Both the position numbers and the translations under genes were made by a program. This document shows positions 35,273 through 45,757 of a stretch of 64,000 nucleotides of DNA, one piece after another. The DNA comes from Gymnopus androsaceus JB14 (taxonomy: Eukaryota > Basidiomycota > Agaricomycetes > Agaricales > Omphalotaceae), in NCBI GenBank assembly GCA_009733575.1, contig ML769627.1:36329-100328 (forward strand). The letters run 5' to 3'. Positions within the stretch are counted from its first letter, which is position 1. Each line of letters starts with the position of its first letter. A model generated the notes under the pieces. That model was not told the DNA's origin, did no database searches, and saw only the letters and a list, made by a program, of their open reading frames with translations.

Positions 35273-36361
35273 TCATACCAATGATTTTCACTGATCTTTG
35301 AACAGGAGTATCAAGTCAAAGTAAGTACATGTGGCAGAAACTGACATCAATAATAACATTGCCAACTGTATTTTAGTGGCTCGGCTGGCCTGCGTATAAG
35401 AATATGTATGTTTTCATCATTCACTCCAATCCTGGAATACTTATTACGATGATTTAGATGGGAGCCAGAGGTCAACCTGTTGCTAGATACTCTTGCTGAA
35501 TACAAAGCATCTAGACCTGAGTTTGTACAGTGAGTAACTGTATGCTTTCACAAACATTTATCTAATGATCCCAATTTGAAGACAAACCAATGCAAAAAAG
35601 CTGAAAATAGTCATCCCAGTTCATCAAAATATCACTTCCTTGGAAACTAGTAATCCTGGTTGTGAATCTGCAAGACCAACTATGTCGTAAAATTCCATCA
35701 TTTTGTGCATATCATCACAGAAAAGCAATAAATATAATGCTAACTACTTCCATTTAGATTAGTAAATATCTTGGTTAAATATTATTACTTCCTTATTTGC
35801 TTACAAGTTACAATGTAAAAAGTCATGCATTAAATACTAGCCTAATGGATGAGGGAGGAATTGGGAGCTTAACGGAGACAGCAAGATGGAGAGTGAGGCA
35901 AAAATAAATTTGTGAAATGTTTTTGTTTTGTAACAATGAATATTTCTGATGCGAGGATGAACGAAGATTCAAAATCTTGACCCAAAAAAAGTGCAAATGC
36001 ATCTGATGGACCAATGTTCCTTTGAATGTCCAAGGAATATCCTTGAGGATGAGATATTTAATATTTAAACAAGTGAAGGTGCAAAAATAAATAATAACTG
36101 CAAATGCCAAATGCATCTGAAGTCCCAATATTGAGATGGTGTTCCTTCCATTGGTACTAAGGATGGTGTTGGTCATGAAGGATGCTGCTGGGACACAGAT
36201 TGCAGATTGTAACAAATGGAAACAATACAAACATCTATTGCATGCCAATTCATATTCATACAGATTCATACAATACAATTCATACAATCATGTATACAAT
36301 CATATTAAGATAGAGAATATAATTACAGGTATCAATGACATAGCTAGCTTTAAATGAATAC
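35273..36361. other. Decayed sequence, target of gypsy-2
   Basis: A minus-strand ORF of 154 codons (35823-36287) has no recognised motif and a hydrophobic, biased composition. The last five bases, AATAC (36357-36361), are the left copy of the gypsy-2 target duplication. Confidence 0.4.
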
Positions 36362-36894
36362 TGTTATATCCATGCGAGCTGAGGCGCTTCAGCTTGCCAC
36401 CAAATGCTTCCGCGCAACAGCTTAGTAACTATCGGCCGATTATATCTCGGACATACTCAGCCACCTTATTGTTCTTTTGTTTATATTATCTTTTGTCTTT
36501 TAACTAAATACACTTTCCATATTTATATGCCGAACAATCCAGCGTCACATACTTATTGTCTTTTATCTACTCAGGTCCGACGGTCGATACAGTATATAAG
36601 TAGTTATACTCGATTGTCGTACCTTAGTTTAAATATCATCTTGGATACACCATATCCTCTTGGAAGTAACTTCCACTTATCTTAGTATCATCTCAGTCGA
36701 CCGTCGGCTTGCCAATGTTGACAAATCTTGTCTCGCTAAACTTTGCTCTTCCTCATCGGACATTACAGCGTGGCGAGGGTGTTGCTAATAGCTTCACCAA
36801 CGTCCATCACCTTCCGGTCGCTAGCTGAAGCTTTGGTAATCTCGGTTCCGTCCGGGAACCCTTGGCTAGTCTTGGTTCTTGCACGATCCTAACA
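36362..36894 (+). repeat. Gypsy-2 5' LTR
   Basis: TGTTATATCC...CCTAACA. A TATA-like motif (CAGTATATAAGTAG) lies about 230 bases in and would be the promoter. It differs from the right LTR at about three dozen sites, all transitions, with no indel. Confidence 0.93.
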
Positions 36895-37032
36895 GTATAT
36901 TTAAACTAATACTCGTCAACGTCGTGTTAAATCCTTCTTATGAATCCTTGCTCCAGACCCGCTCCTGAAGGTGCAAATATCCGTCATAACCCAGTACGCG
37001 GTACACACACTACTACTACCGCATCCGACCCA

Positions 37033-38719
37033 ATGCAAAATCCCTTCACTGTCAACGCCTTATCCCTTCAGCCCCTATAATGATTCCATTTCGGCAATAG
37101 GTACTGCTTGATGAAGGAGCAGTGGTTTTGGTCCCGTAACAACAGCTGCGCCAGCAATAGTTTCTTCCGACCCAGTTACCGGTCGGTTAGAGGGTGCCGA
37201 ATATGAGCTTGCTCTGCAGTAGACCTCAACAACAACCCGGTAATTATCCGTACACCTTGTAGAGATCATGTTGTTAGCTTAGGTGAAGCACGTATCTCTC
37301 TGCTTACGGATTCACCTGCGGCAGCACAACTCCGCGCTTTTATGGAATGGTCGCAAACACAAGCGACAGCGGAACCAACACCAAGCGCCGAACCACACAA
37401 ACGGGGGGATTCACAATCCCATCATTTGGAAGATCAAGGCGAACGGCGTGAAGAAGAAAGTCCAAACCCTGACCAACAGGGTGATGAAGAAGATGATGGT
37501 GATGGGGATGAAGACCCAGCCCACCGACCTGGTCCGCCTGGAGGCCCCGGAGGCGGCGGTGGTGGTGGTGATGGTCCCCTGGGGGTCCTGGAGGTCCCGG
37601 TGGACCAGGCAGTCTGCCGACCACTGACGATGAACGTGACCGAATGCTTCTTGGTCTGTTCCACTCTTTCCGAGGATCCATCGATCAACTAGGAACTGTA
37701 CTTGCCGGTTTAAACATACCTAATAGCGAAAGTTCCGATTCCAAATCAAAGGTCAAAGAACCTGAAGTTTCAATGGCTTGGATCCCCGCAAGCTTAAAAG
37801 CTTTTTAGTCACACTCTCTCTAGTCTTCATTGATTGCCCGACATACTTTACCGATGCTCAGAAAGTCCATTATACGCTCTCCTATCTCGGCGGAGCCGCA
37901 AAGGAATGGTTCGAACCTGACATCCTCGATCCTAACCTTGCTGCATTACCTGCCTGGACATTGTCCTATTCGGCTCTTATCCAAGAGTTGCAAGAGAATT
38001 TCAGGCTTTACAATGCGCAGGGTGATGCTGAAGATAAGCTCGGTAACCTTTGGATGAAGGAAAACGAGCCAGTATGTAAATATAATATCTGTTTCAACAC
38101 TCTAGCGGCTGCTACCACGTGGGACGAATCCGCCCTTCAATGGGCTTATCAACGCGGTCTCGCGAATTGCCTTAAGGATGAATTAGTTCAGGTTCCCGAA
38201 CCGTGGACTTTGGCGGACTACCGATACGAGGTACTTCGTATCAATAATTGGTATTGGCAGCAAGAAGAGCAGTGCAAATGAGAGGTTGCAAGGACTTCCG
38301 GAGGTGGTTCAAGCAGTAAAACTTCCTCTCCGACGAAAAAGGGTTCATTGAACTCTTCCTCTCAAAATGATTCTACATCTGCCAATGCTAATAACAATAA
38401 CAATAGATCGTTCAATGCTTCCGCATCTTTGTTCAGAAATAAACCTACCGGAGGAAAACCACAAGCGAAATCTGGCGGATTGTCTTTGCAGGCTTCGGGC
38501 TCTACACCTAAGCCGTATGCCAGTGTATTAGGACCAGATGGCAAGTTGAAACCGGCTGAAGCGGAACAGTGCAAGAAGAACAACCTTTGTTTCTTCTGCG
38601 GCGGAAAGCACAAGTTCGAGGATTGCAACAAATGTCACGGCAACAACTCTAGTGGCCGCGCCGCTCATACCGAGGAGCAGCAACCTTCCGTAACCAAGGA
38701 ATTGGTTCCGGAAAAATAG
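37033..38719 (+). pseudogene. Gypsy-2 gag
   Basis: The N-terminus is frame-disrupted: a Glu/Asp- and Gly/Pro-rich stretch (37342-37580), then a change of frame to 'DERDRMLLGLFHSFRGSI'. The gag core is clear in 37778-38281 ('KVHYTLSYLGGAAKEWFEP', 'LIQELQENF', 'AEDKLGNLWM'), and stops at a TGA (38279). A zinc knuckle CFFCGGKHKFEDC (C-x2-C-x3-H-x4-C) lies near 38590. The start of translation is uncertain; ATG at 37033 is the first plausible one. Confidence 0.75.
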
Positions 38720-38794
38720 TCTGCAACTCCTGGGCCCCAGTACAAAATGGGAGTTGCGTTGACTAGGTTCGTACCTCTGGGGAAGTAATTCTCA

Positions 38795-39200
38795 ACGCAT
38801 CCGCTCTTTCCAATTATGAACGATCTCTTACTTTATCTCTTTCCACTGACATTTCTTTACCAGAAGAACTGGAAAATACATCACTATTATTACAATTCAA
38901 AACTCTGGTTGACTCCGGGTCTACCAATTGCTTTATTGACTTGCATTACATTTCCGTGAATTCTATTCCTACTTCTCCAATCCCTCTGATCAATCTCCGG
39001 TTATTTGATGGTTCACTTTCTGCTAAACCGATATCTGAGGTCGCAAACCTCAATGTTCGGTTCCCTTCGGGCAAGCTGCTTCCTTTGTCTTTTTATGTTA
39101 CCTCCTTGGATTCTTCTTGTAAAGCTCTTTTAGGTTATAGTTTCTTGACCCACTACAATCCGTTGATTGACTGGGAATCCAGAACCATTACATTCTGAAA
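38795..39200 (+). pseudogene. Gypsy-2 aspartic protease
   Basis: The catalytic motif LVDSGSTNCFID is at about 38908-38940, followed by 'KALLGYSFLTHYNPLIDW', the usual end of retroviral-type proteases in this group. The upstream junction to gag contains stops. Confidence 0.8.
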
Positions 39201-39639
39201 CTCTCAACAAGTTGCATCACTACCGACGTCGCTTCCGCTGGTACCTTTGGTACCGCTGGGAAAATCTCCTTCTCCTTTGGAGAAACCTTCTGTACCCGTG
39301 GTGAGTCCCGTTACCAGTTCTCCCTGCGGAAATCGCTCTCGCACCACTCCTCAGCCTCTTGCTGAGAAATTTCCTTTTGAACCCATCTATTCCTACCCTT
39401 TGGTCGCTCACCAAATGGCTTCATGGCTGGAGAAAGACAATGTCAGTATTGTTTTTGTTGGCGCCGCCGCCTTTCACCAAATCTGTAAAGATTCTGGCAC
39501 TGAGCCACTTCTCATCCGAGCGGTACACTCCAAAGTACTCGCCCGGGCAGCTGAATCTTCCGCCTCGGAAGCTCGAAGGATGCACCAGACATTCCTGAAG
39601 AGTATCTTGACTTCGCCGATGTTTTCGACGAAGTAGAAG

Positions 39640-41295
39640 CTGATGTTCTAGCTGAGCACTGACCTTACGACCTAAAGATCAAATCGGAGGATGGTGCCGA
39701 GCCGCCACTCGGACACATTATTCCTCTTTCTCACGAGAGTTGGAAGCTCTCCGCGAGTTCCTTGACACACACCTCAAGACCGGTTTCATTGTGCCATCCA
39801 ACTCCCCTCACGGCACTCCCATCCTCTTTGCACCAAAGAAGGACGGCAAATTGCGGTTGTGTGTGGATTTCCGAGGTCTGAATAAGATCACGAAAAAGGA
39901 CCGCTATCCGCTTCCGCTCATCTCGGACCTACTGGACACACCAAAGAAAGTGCGAATTTACACCAAGATCGACCTCAAACATGCTTATCACCTTGTCTGA
40001 ATAAACAAGGGTGACGAATGGAAGATGACCTTCCAAACCCGCTGGGGTTTGTATGAATGGAATGTCATGCCATTCGGACTCACTAACGCTCCTGCCGCTT
40101 GGCAATGTTTCATCAATGACATCTTAGTGGACCTCATCAACGTGAATGTTATTGTCTATCATGACGACATTCTCATCTGTTCCGATGATCCCGCTTCACA
40201 TTGGGAACATGTCTGAGAGGTCCTCAAACATCTACGGAAGAACAAGCTCTTCACAAATGCCGCAAAATGCGAATGGAGTGTGGACACAGTTGAATACCTT
40301 GGTTATATCATGTCACCGGCAGGCCTTACCATGGCCGCCGACAAGGTTTGTGCAATCGTCGAATGGCCGACACCAAGAAAGGTCAAAGACGTCCAGTCTT
40401 TTCTCAGTTTTGTGAATTTTTACCACCGTTTTATTTATAATTACTCCGACATTGTGATCCCTCTGACTTGGCTCACCTGGAAACAAGGGGATTCGGCATT
40501 GAAATGGCAGACATATGACCTATCTTGCCTAGTTAGGAAAGACCCTCCGTGCGACTTTGATTGGCGCTCTGAACGCTACTAGCATTCCGCAACGCCCTTG
40601 CAGATTTCCACCACGAATAGAGAACGAATCAACTTTCTTTTGCTTATCTGAACTTGGGCTATATCAAGGTTTGAGCTAGCACCAAATTAAAGCTTTTTCT
40701 GTTGCTCTCCTGCATTCTTTAGCATTTGCAGTGCTTATTTCATCTGACAGGTCACGTTGTGAGCTTATACGTTTGCCATTTCAATGCCGAATCCCCCCTT
40801 GCCTGGAAAGGAACCAATTGAGTATGGTCGAACCAATGTCAGGAGGCTTTTGAACACCTTAAATGGTCATTCACGCACGCTCTGATTTTGGCTCACTGGG
40901 AGCCGAATTGCCTACTTATCGTTGAGACCAATGCTTCCGATTACGCCCTCGCTGTTATCCTCTCCATTATTTTAGAAGACAGTGAAATCCACCCGATTGC
41001 TTTCCTCTCGCGCACTTTCCAGGTGGCAGAGCTCAACTACAACACACACAATAAAGAGCTACTCGCCATCTTCGAGGCTTTTAAAGCCTGGCAACACTAT
41101 TTGGAGGGCTCGGGCGACCCAATCGATGTTGTTACCAATCATAAGAATCTGGAGTACTTCTTCACAACTAAGATTCTTACTCGGCAGCAGGTTTGGTGGT
41201 CCAAATACCTTCATCAATTCAACATGGTGATTCGCTTCCATCCCGGAAAGCTCGGTGAGAAACTGGACTCGATCACTAGATGGTGGGACGTCTAG
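39640..41295 (+). pseudogene. Gypsy-2 reverse transcriptase and RNase H, split by a MITE
   Basis: RT motifs in order: 'GTPILFAPKKDGKLRLCVDF', 'IYTKIDLKHAYH', '[14 protein letters not shown]', the active site VYHDD (normally Y-x-DD with x = L/V, here His), 'VEYLGYIMSP' and 'FLSFVNFYHRFI'. A 317-bp MITE (40485-40801) splits the frame; RNase H resumes after it with 'NQCQEAFEHL', 'VETNASDYALAVIL', 'ELNYNTHNKELLAIFEAFKA' and 'GEKLDSITRWWDV'. In-frame TGA at 39998 and 40214, another near 40830, and TAG at 41293. The TGA codons at 39998 and 40214 replace Arg positions of the family. Confidence 0.88.
40485..40801. mobile_element. 317-bp hAT-type MITE with 8-bp TSD
   Basis: Terminal inverted repeats CAAGGGGATTCGGCATTGAA / rc of TTCAATGCCGAATCCCCCCT-TG (two extra G/C at one end). 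CCTGGAAA directly precedes (40477-40484) and follows (40802-40809) it. An 8-bp TSD with CA...TG ends is typical of hAT elements. No ORF; non-autonomous. Confidence 0.92.
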
Positions 41296-42382
41296 CCAAA
41301 AGAGGGGGATATCGGCTATGCGCAAGTCAACCCACAAAATTTCAGACCTATATTCACTAACAAGCAACTCACCGTCTTGCTTCGAGCAACCTTCCTTGAA
41401 GGCCCTGCTCTTCAAGCCTCGATTGTCTTAGACATCGACACATTACATGAAGCAATCTGACTTGCTCTTCCATTGGATTCGGAATCAGCGGCAGGGCTCA
41501 CTCTTGCTGCAGATCCGACCAAGTCCCGATGGGAATTAGGCACTGATGGTCTCTTACACCTCGACAAGCGTATCTATGTTCCAAACCATTCCGACCTTCA
41601 CCTTCAAGTTCTCTGTTATCTTCATGATCACCCACTATCCGGACATTTCGGTCAGAACTGAACCTTAGAAGCTGTTTGCAGATCTTATACGTGGCCGAAG
41701 ATTCGCGAATTTGTTCGCGACTATGTCAGTTCTTGCACAACTTGCGGTTGGAACAAACCTCGCAGACATTGCCCGTATGGACTGCTTAAACCTCTGCCAG
41801 TTCCGGTTTGCCCATGGGATTCTATCTCCATGGATTTCATTGAGCAGCTCCCGAAGTCCAGCCAGTACATGGCCATACTCATTATTGTTGACTGGGCCTC
41901 TAAACAGGCGATTTTCATTCCATGTGACGATAAAATCACTTCCGAACAATTGGCTGACCTTTTCGTTCTTCATGTCTTTTCCAAGCACAGCGTTCCGAGC
42001 CACGTCACTTCTGACCATGGTTCAGAATTTGTGTCCGCGTTTTTCCGAGCCTTAGGCGAGGCTCTCTCAATGAAACTCCACTTCACTTCTGGATATCATC
42101 CGGAAGCCGACGGTCAAACCGAACGTGTCAACCAGACCTTGGAACAGTACATCCAAATTTACTGTTCTTACCAGCAAGACGACTGGGCTGATCTCTTACC
42201 AATCGCTGAGTTTGCCTACAACAATGCTCCTAACACCTCGACAGGTCTGTCACCATTTTTCGCTAACAAAGGTTATCATCCAAGCGTTACCGTTCGGCCC
42301 GAAATTAATATCCAACACAGCTCATGATTTAGTGGTTAATCTTGATGAGATCCATTCCTTCTTGCACAATGCCATCACTGCA

Positions 42383-42960
42383 CCAGAGGCTCTAGCCTTA
42401 TTAAAATAAAGCCCAACAACTTGTCACAGGTGTATTTTAATATTTGCGACAGCTATATAGAGCCTACAGTACTGACAGGGGAACCCTAACCATAGTATGA
42501 TAAGATGGGGCCATATCTCAGGAACTAGGGGCCGTGGGAAAAAATGGAAACGGCTACACCCCGTTATTTTCGGCCCTCTTTCTGAATGGTGGTATCCATT
42601 TAACCCTAACCCTAAAAGTGAGTTATGCCAAAAAAGGAAATTTTCGCACTGTTTTGGTCAGGTCTTGTTAGGGTAAGCACTTTGTGCTTACCCTAACATA
42701 GAGACCTGATCAAAACAGTGCCAAACAAACAGTGCACATAGGTTAGGGTTAGGGTGGTTAGGGTTTAGGGGTTGAGGATAAAAATGGGGGTGTGGGGGCT
42801 TGCCCCCACTGTTATAATATTAGTCATCATTAGGGTTAGGATCCGAGGTAGGGTTAGGGCTGGGCTGGGTGACCTGTACGAGCATGAGAAAAACTCCTTT
42901 TTCTCCCACGGGCTCTTGTTCTCTCTGTATAGATATTACAACTTTGGTGCTGACAACTTG
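42383..42960. mobile_element. Telomere-repeat-bearing insertion element, copy B
   Basis: Same family as 14668-15276, opposite orientation. It holds TAACCCTAACCCT on one side, GGTTAGGGTTAGGG on the other, and the conserved 76-bp palindrome between. Flanks TCACTGCA (42375-42382) and TCAAGCAC (42961-42968) look like a decayed 8-bp duplication, since removing one copy rejoins the integrase frame. No coding capacity. Confidence 0.7.
42646..42721. repeat. 76-bp palindrome inside telomere-repeat element B
   Basis: Reverse-orientation equivalent of 14978-15053, same length, with only a few differences. Confidence 0.85.
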
Positions 42961-43738
42961 TCAAGCACAACATCGCTACAAGGAACAAGCTGACAGGAAA
43001 CACATTCCCGCTCCAGAGTTTCCAATTGGCTCCAAAGTGTTTGTTCTGGCTAAGCATATTAAATCTACTTGTCCTACCGAAAAGTTTGCTGAAAAATATC
43101 TCGGCCCTTTCAAGGTTGCCTCTCGGCCAGGAACTCTGTCTTACGAACTCAAGCTTCCGAAGTACCCCAGCCGTATCCATCCCGTTTTCCATGTATCGCA
43201 ACTCGAGCTAGTCATCCCGAACTCCATTCCCAGTCGCATTCAAGTGCCTCCACCGCTGATTGAAGTCAATGGTGAGGAAGCTTATGAGATTGCCGAAGTC
43301 TTAGACTCTAAACTCGACCAATGCTTCCAGCGTTGCCCGCTTCAATACTATGTTTGATGGTACAGTTACAAAGGAACCAATGACAAATTTGCCTGGGTAG
43401 CCGCCGATGAACTACAAGCTGACAAACTTGTTACTGCTTTCCACAAACGCTATCCGAACAAGCCGAATCCGGATACACCGGTTTGACAATCTTCTCTATT
43501 CTACTTTTCTTTTCAGTGGATAAGTAATTGCCGTGATAGTAATTGAGCGATTACTTACTCCTTTTCTTTTCATATTATTTTGCCTCGGCGGGTCCAAAAC
43601 CCGTTGTATTTAAACTCAACTACTAATTAAATCTCACTTAGTCATTCAAATTTCAAACCAAAAAACATTTTAATCAAGTATGTACAAATATTCATTTTTT
43701 TATAAGGCGGTTAGCCGCCAAAGATTTTCTGTGCCAAT

Positions 43739-44796
43739 TCACGGCACCCTTTTCTTTCCCTCCTTCACCCTCCTCTTCTTCTCCTCTTCATCCTTCTCAT
43801 TCTCCATTGCTTCTCCACTCTCGTCTTCGGGCTCTGGCATGCACGAAAGGATCTGCTGCAAAAGTTGTCCTATCAAATTGACTTGTTGCTCAAGACAAGC
43901 AAGCCGATCATCAGGGCAACCAAGTTCACTTGGAAGGTCACCCGCCTCCAATTCTCCCTTCTTCTTTGGCTTCCACGACAGGCTACATGTGACCTTCGCT
44001 TGCTTACACCGAGTGCAGACCGATGATGATCCCAAGGCCAGGACGCAGGCCTCCTTCCGGACGGTACAACACTTGCAGACCTCCATTTTTGGCTTCTTTG
44101 GCGCTGGCTTGTCATCGTCGTCTGCATTGTCATTGCTCCCATTGGCATCAGGGTCAGAGCCAGAAGGGTCTCCACCCACCGCGTCCTAGAAGTCATAAGT
44201 TAACAAAAAAAATTGGAAACAAAACAGTTGCGATGTACCCGCTTCCTTTTCCCCGCCATACACTTTGCTTTCGGCTCCGTCTTTTCCTTGTCCTCAGAAT
44301 TGACCACCTCCTTCGATTTCTTGATTTTCTAAAAAGAAGTCAGAAAAAGTAAAGGAAACCAAGGAAGGAAACTTACTTTGGGTGGATGAGCGTCGACCAT
44401 AGTAGAAGCAACTGAGTTTGGAGCCAATACGCGATGGTCAGCGGCCACTGCCAACCTTTTCCTTCTTTCCTCAATCTCCTTCTTCTTCTTCGCCTCAGCC
44501 TCAGGTGCCTGATCGGTGCCCTGGCGCTTCACCTTCGCTTGTGCCTTCCTTTCGGCCTCGTCTTGCTTCTCCCGGGCCTTGTGCTCAGCTTCCTGTTTCT
44601 CCTTTTCCTGGCGCTTCACCTCCGCTTTCGCCTTCTGTTGCTCTTCCGCTTTTTGCTCTGCTTCTTTCTTCTCCCGCTTCTCGGCTTCCTCCTGAGCTTT
44701 CTCCTGGGCTTCCTTCTGTCTCAGTGTCTCGAGAGCATCAGCCATCTCGGTGATGAGCTCGGCAGTGGTTTTGGTGGTGGTGACAGTAGGTGACAT
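43739..44796 (-). CDS. Gypsy-2 aORF: antisense Zn(II)2Cys6-type coiled-coil protein, 318 aa, intact
   Basis: Three minus-strand exons, 44796-44377, 44328-44239 and 44185-43739, all joined in phase 0 by GTAAGT...TTTTTAG and GTACAT...TTCTAG introns. The product of 318 residues has no internal stop. Residues about 25-125 are Lys/Glu/Gln/Ala-rich and should form a long coiled coil. An acidic and NLS-like part ('KPAPKKPK') follows. The six-Cys cluster (44076-43985) has spacing C-x2-C-x6-C-x9-C-x2-C-x6-C with the basic 'TRCKQAKVTC', as in GAL4-type DNA-binding domains. A Leu-rich helix ('LEQQVNLIGQLLQQIL') may dimerise. It lies between the end of pol and the 3' LTR, on the opposite strand. Possible role: DNA-binding regulator or targeting factor of the element; this is inference. 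Confidence 0.8.
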
Positions 44797-44837
44797 AGTG
44801 GGGAAAAAGTAGATTTCACAAAGTCCAAAAAGCCACC

Positions 44838-44844
44838 TTATATA
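44838..44844 (-). promoter_or_regulatory. TATA-like box of gypsy-2 aORF
   Basis: On the minus strand TATATAA (within GTTATATAAGG) lies about 42 bases upstream of the ATG at 44796. It suggests a promoter independent of the LTR. Confidence 0.45.
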
Positions 44845-45057
44845 ACTGTCAGGAATGACGCACAGGCCTTGACGTTATGGAAACCATTGTCCGCCAAATG
44901 AGGACTTTGGTTTTCCTTTTCATTTTCACAATTATTGATGGCTGATCAAATCATGGGACTTATCACACAATTCAAAAATTTAATTTTAGGTCTTACCGAG
45001 CGGACGGACAGTATTCGCTCAGCATTACGGATGACCACGGATCTGACCCTTAGGCCT
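44845..45057. other. Gypsy-2 region between aORF promoter and polypurine tract
   Basis: No gene. It would hold the upstream control region of the aORF. Confidence 0.4.
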
Positions 45058-45070
45058 AAGAGGAGGATAC
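45058..45070 (+). promoter_or_regulatory. Gypsy-2 polypurine tract
   Basis: AAGAGGAGGATAC directly precedes the right LTR at 45071. Confidence 0.7.
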
Positions 45071-45603
45071 TGTTATATCCATGCGAGCCGAGGCGCTTTG
45101 GCTTGCCGCCAAACGCTTCCGCGCAACGGCTTGGTAACTATTGGCTGATTATATCTCAGACATACTCAGCCACCTTATTGTTCTTTTGTTTATATTATCT
45201 TTTGTCTTTTAACCAAATACACTTTCCATATTTATATGCTGAACAATCCGGCGTCACATACTTATTGTCTTTTACCTACTTGGGTCCAACAGTCGATACA
45301 GTATATAAGTAGTTATACTCAATTGTCATACCTTAGTTTAAATATCATCTTGGATACACCATATCCTCTCGGAAGTAACTTCCACTTATCTTAGTATCAT
45401 CTTGGTCAACCGTCAGCTTGCCAATGTCAACAAATCTTGTCTCGCTAAACTTTGCTCTTCCTCATTGGACATTACGGCGTGATGAGGGTGTTGCTAATAG
45501 CTTCACCAATGTCCATCACCTTCCGGTTGCTAGCCGAAGCTTTGGTAATCTCGGTTCCGTCTGGGAACCCTCGGCTAGTCTTGGTTCTTGCACGATCCTA
45601 ACA
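45071..45603 (+). repeat. Gypsy-2 3' LTR
   Basis: Same length as the 5' LTR (533 bp), same TGTTA...TAACA ends; followed by the second AATAC. Confidence 0.93.
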
Positions 45604-45757
45604 AATACAGTGCAAGTTCAATGGATTGAGGAGAGGCGGGGAGAAGCAGAATATATCATTATGAATTGCAATCCAGTGGATTATACACCAATGATGCTTT
45701 AGTCTTTGCCCTCTTGGATCAGCTGCAGCTGTAACTTTATTGCAAAGTACATAGACA

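Larger units (their letters stand above)
41296..43486 (+). pseudogene. Gypsy-2 integrase and chromodomain, split by telomere-repeat element
   Basis: The H2C2 zinc-binding part is single ('LHDHPLSGHFGQN', 'CTTCGWNKPRR'). The DDE core: 'WDSISMDFIEQLP', 'VTSDHGSEFVSAFF', 'YHPEADGQTERVNQTLEQY', with 35 residues between the second D and E. At 42383 the telomere-repeat element interrupts 'LHNAIT'. The frame resumes at about 42965 with 'HRYKEQADRKHIPAPEFPIG', 'YLGPFKVASRPG', 'IHPVFHVSQLE' and a chromodomain-like end ('EVLDSKLDQ', 'TNDKFAWVAADEL', 'FHKRYPNKP') to TGA at 43484. Further TGA at 41458, 41659 and 43355. Confidence 0.88.
36362..45603 (+). mobile_element. Gypsy-2: full-length LTR retrotransposon with nested inserts
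   Basis: Two 533-bp LTRs (36362-36894 and 45071-45603, TGTTATATCC...GATCCTAACA) bound a 9242-bp element. AATAC precedes the left LTR and follows the right one (45604-45608), a 5-bp target duplication. Order inside: gag, protease, RT, RNase H, integrase with chromodomain, then an antisense Zn-cluster gene, polypurine tract and LTR. A hAT-type MITE (40485-40801) and a telomere-repeat element (42383-42960) are nested in pol. gag and pol carry many stops and frameshifts, so it is not autonomous. No convincing tRNA primer-binding site follows the left LTR (GTATATTTAAACT...). Confidence 0.93.

Noticed and set aside
35823..36287. 154-codon minus-strand ORF next to gypsy-2
   Set aside because: Low-information, hydrophobic, no recognised domain; probably chance in AT-rich DNA.
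36895..36930. tRNA primer-binding site after the gypsy-2 5' LTR
   Set aside because: The sequence GTATATTTAAACTAATACTC does not match the 3' end of a tRNA that I recognise; the priming mode is left open.
44418..44796. Long plus-strand ORFs (44418-44753 and 44434-44793) with Ser/Pro/Leu-rich products
   Set aside because: They are complement-strand shadows of the repetitive Lys/Glu codons of the minus-strand aORF exon 1, which has splice sites and a domain architecture.
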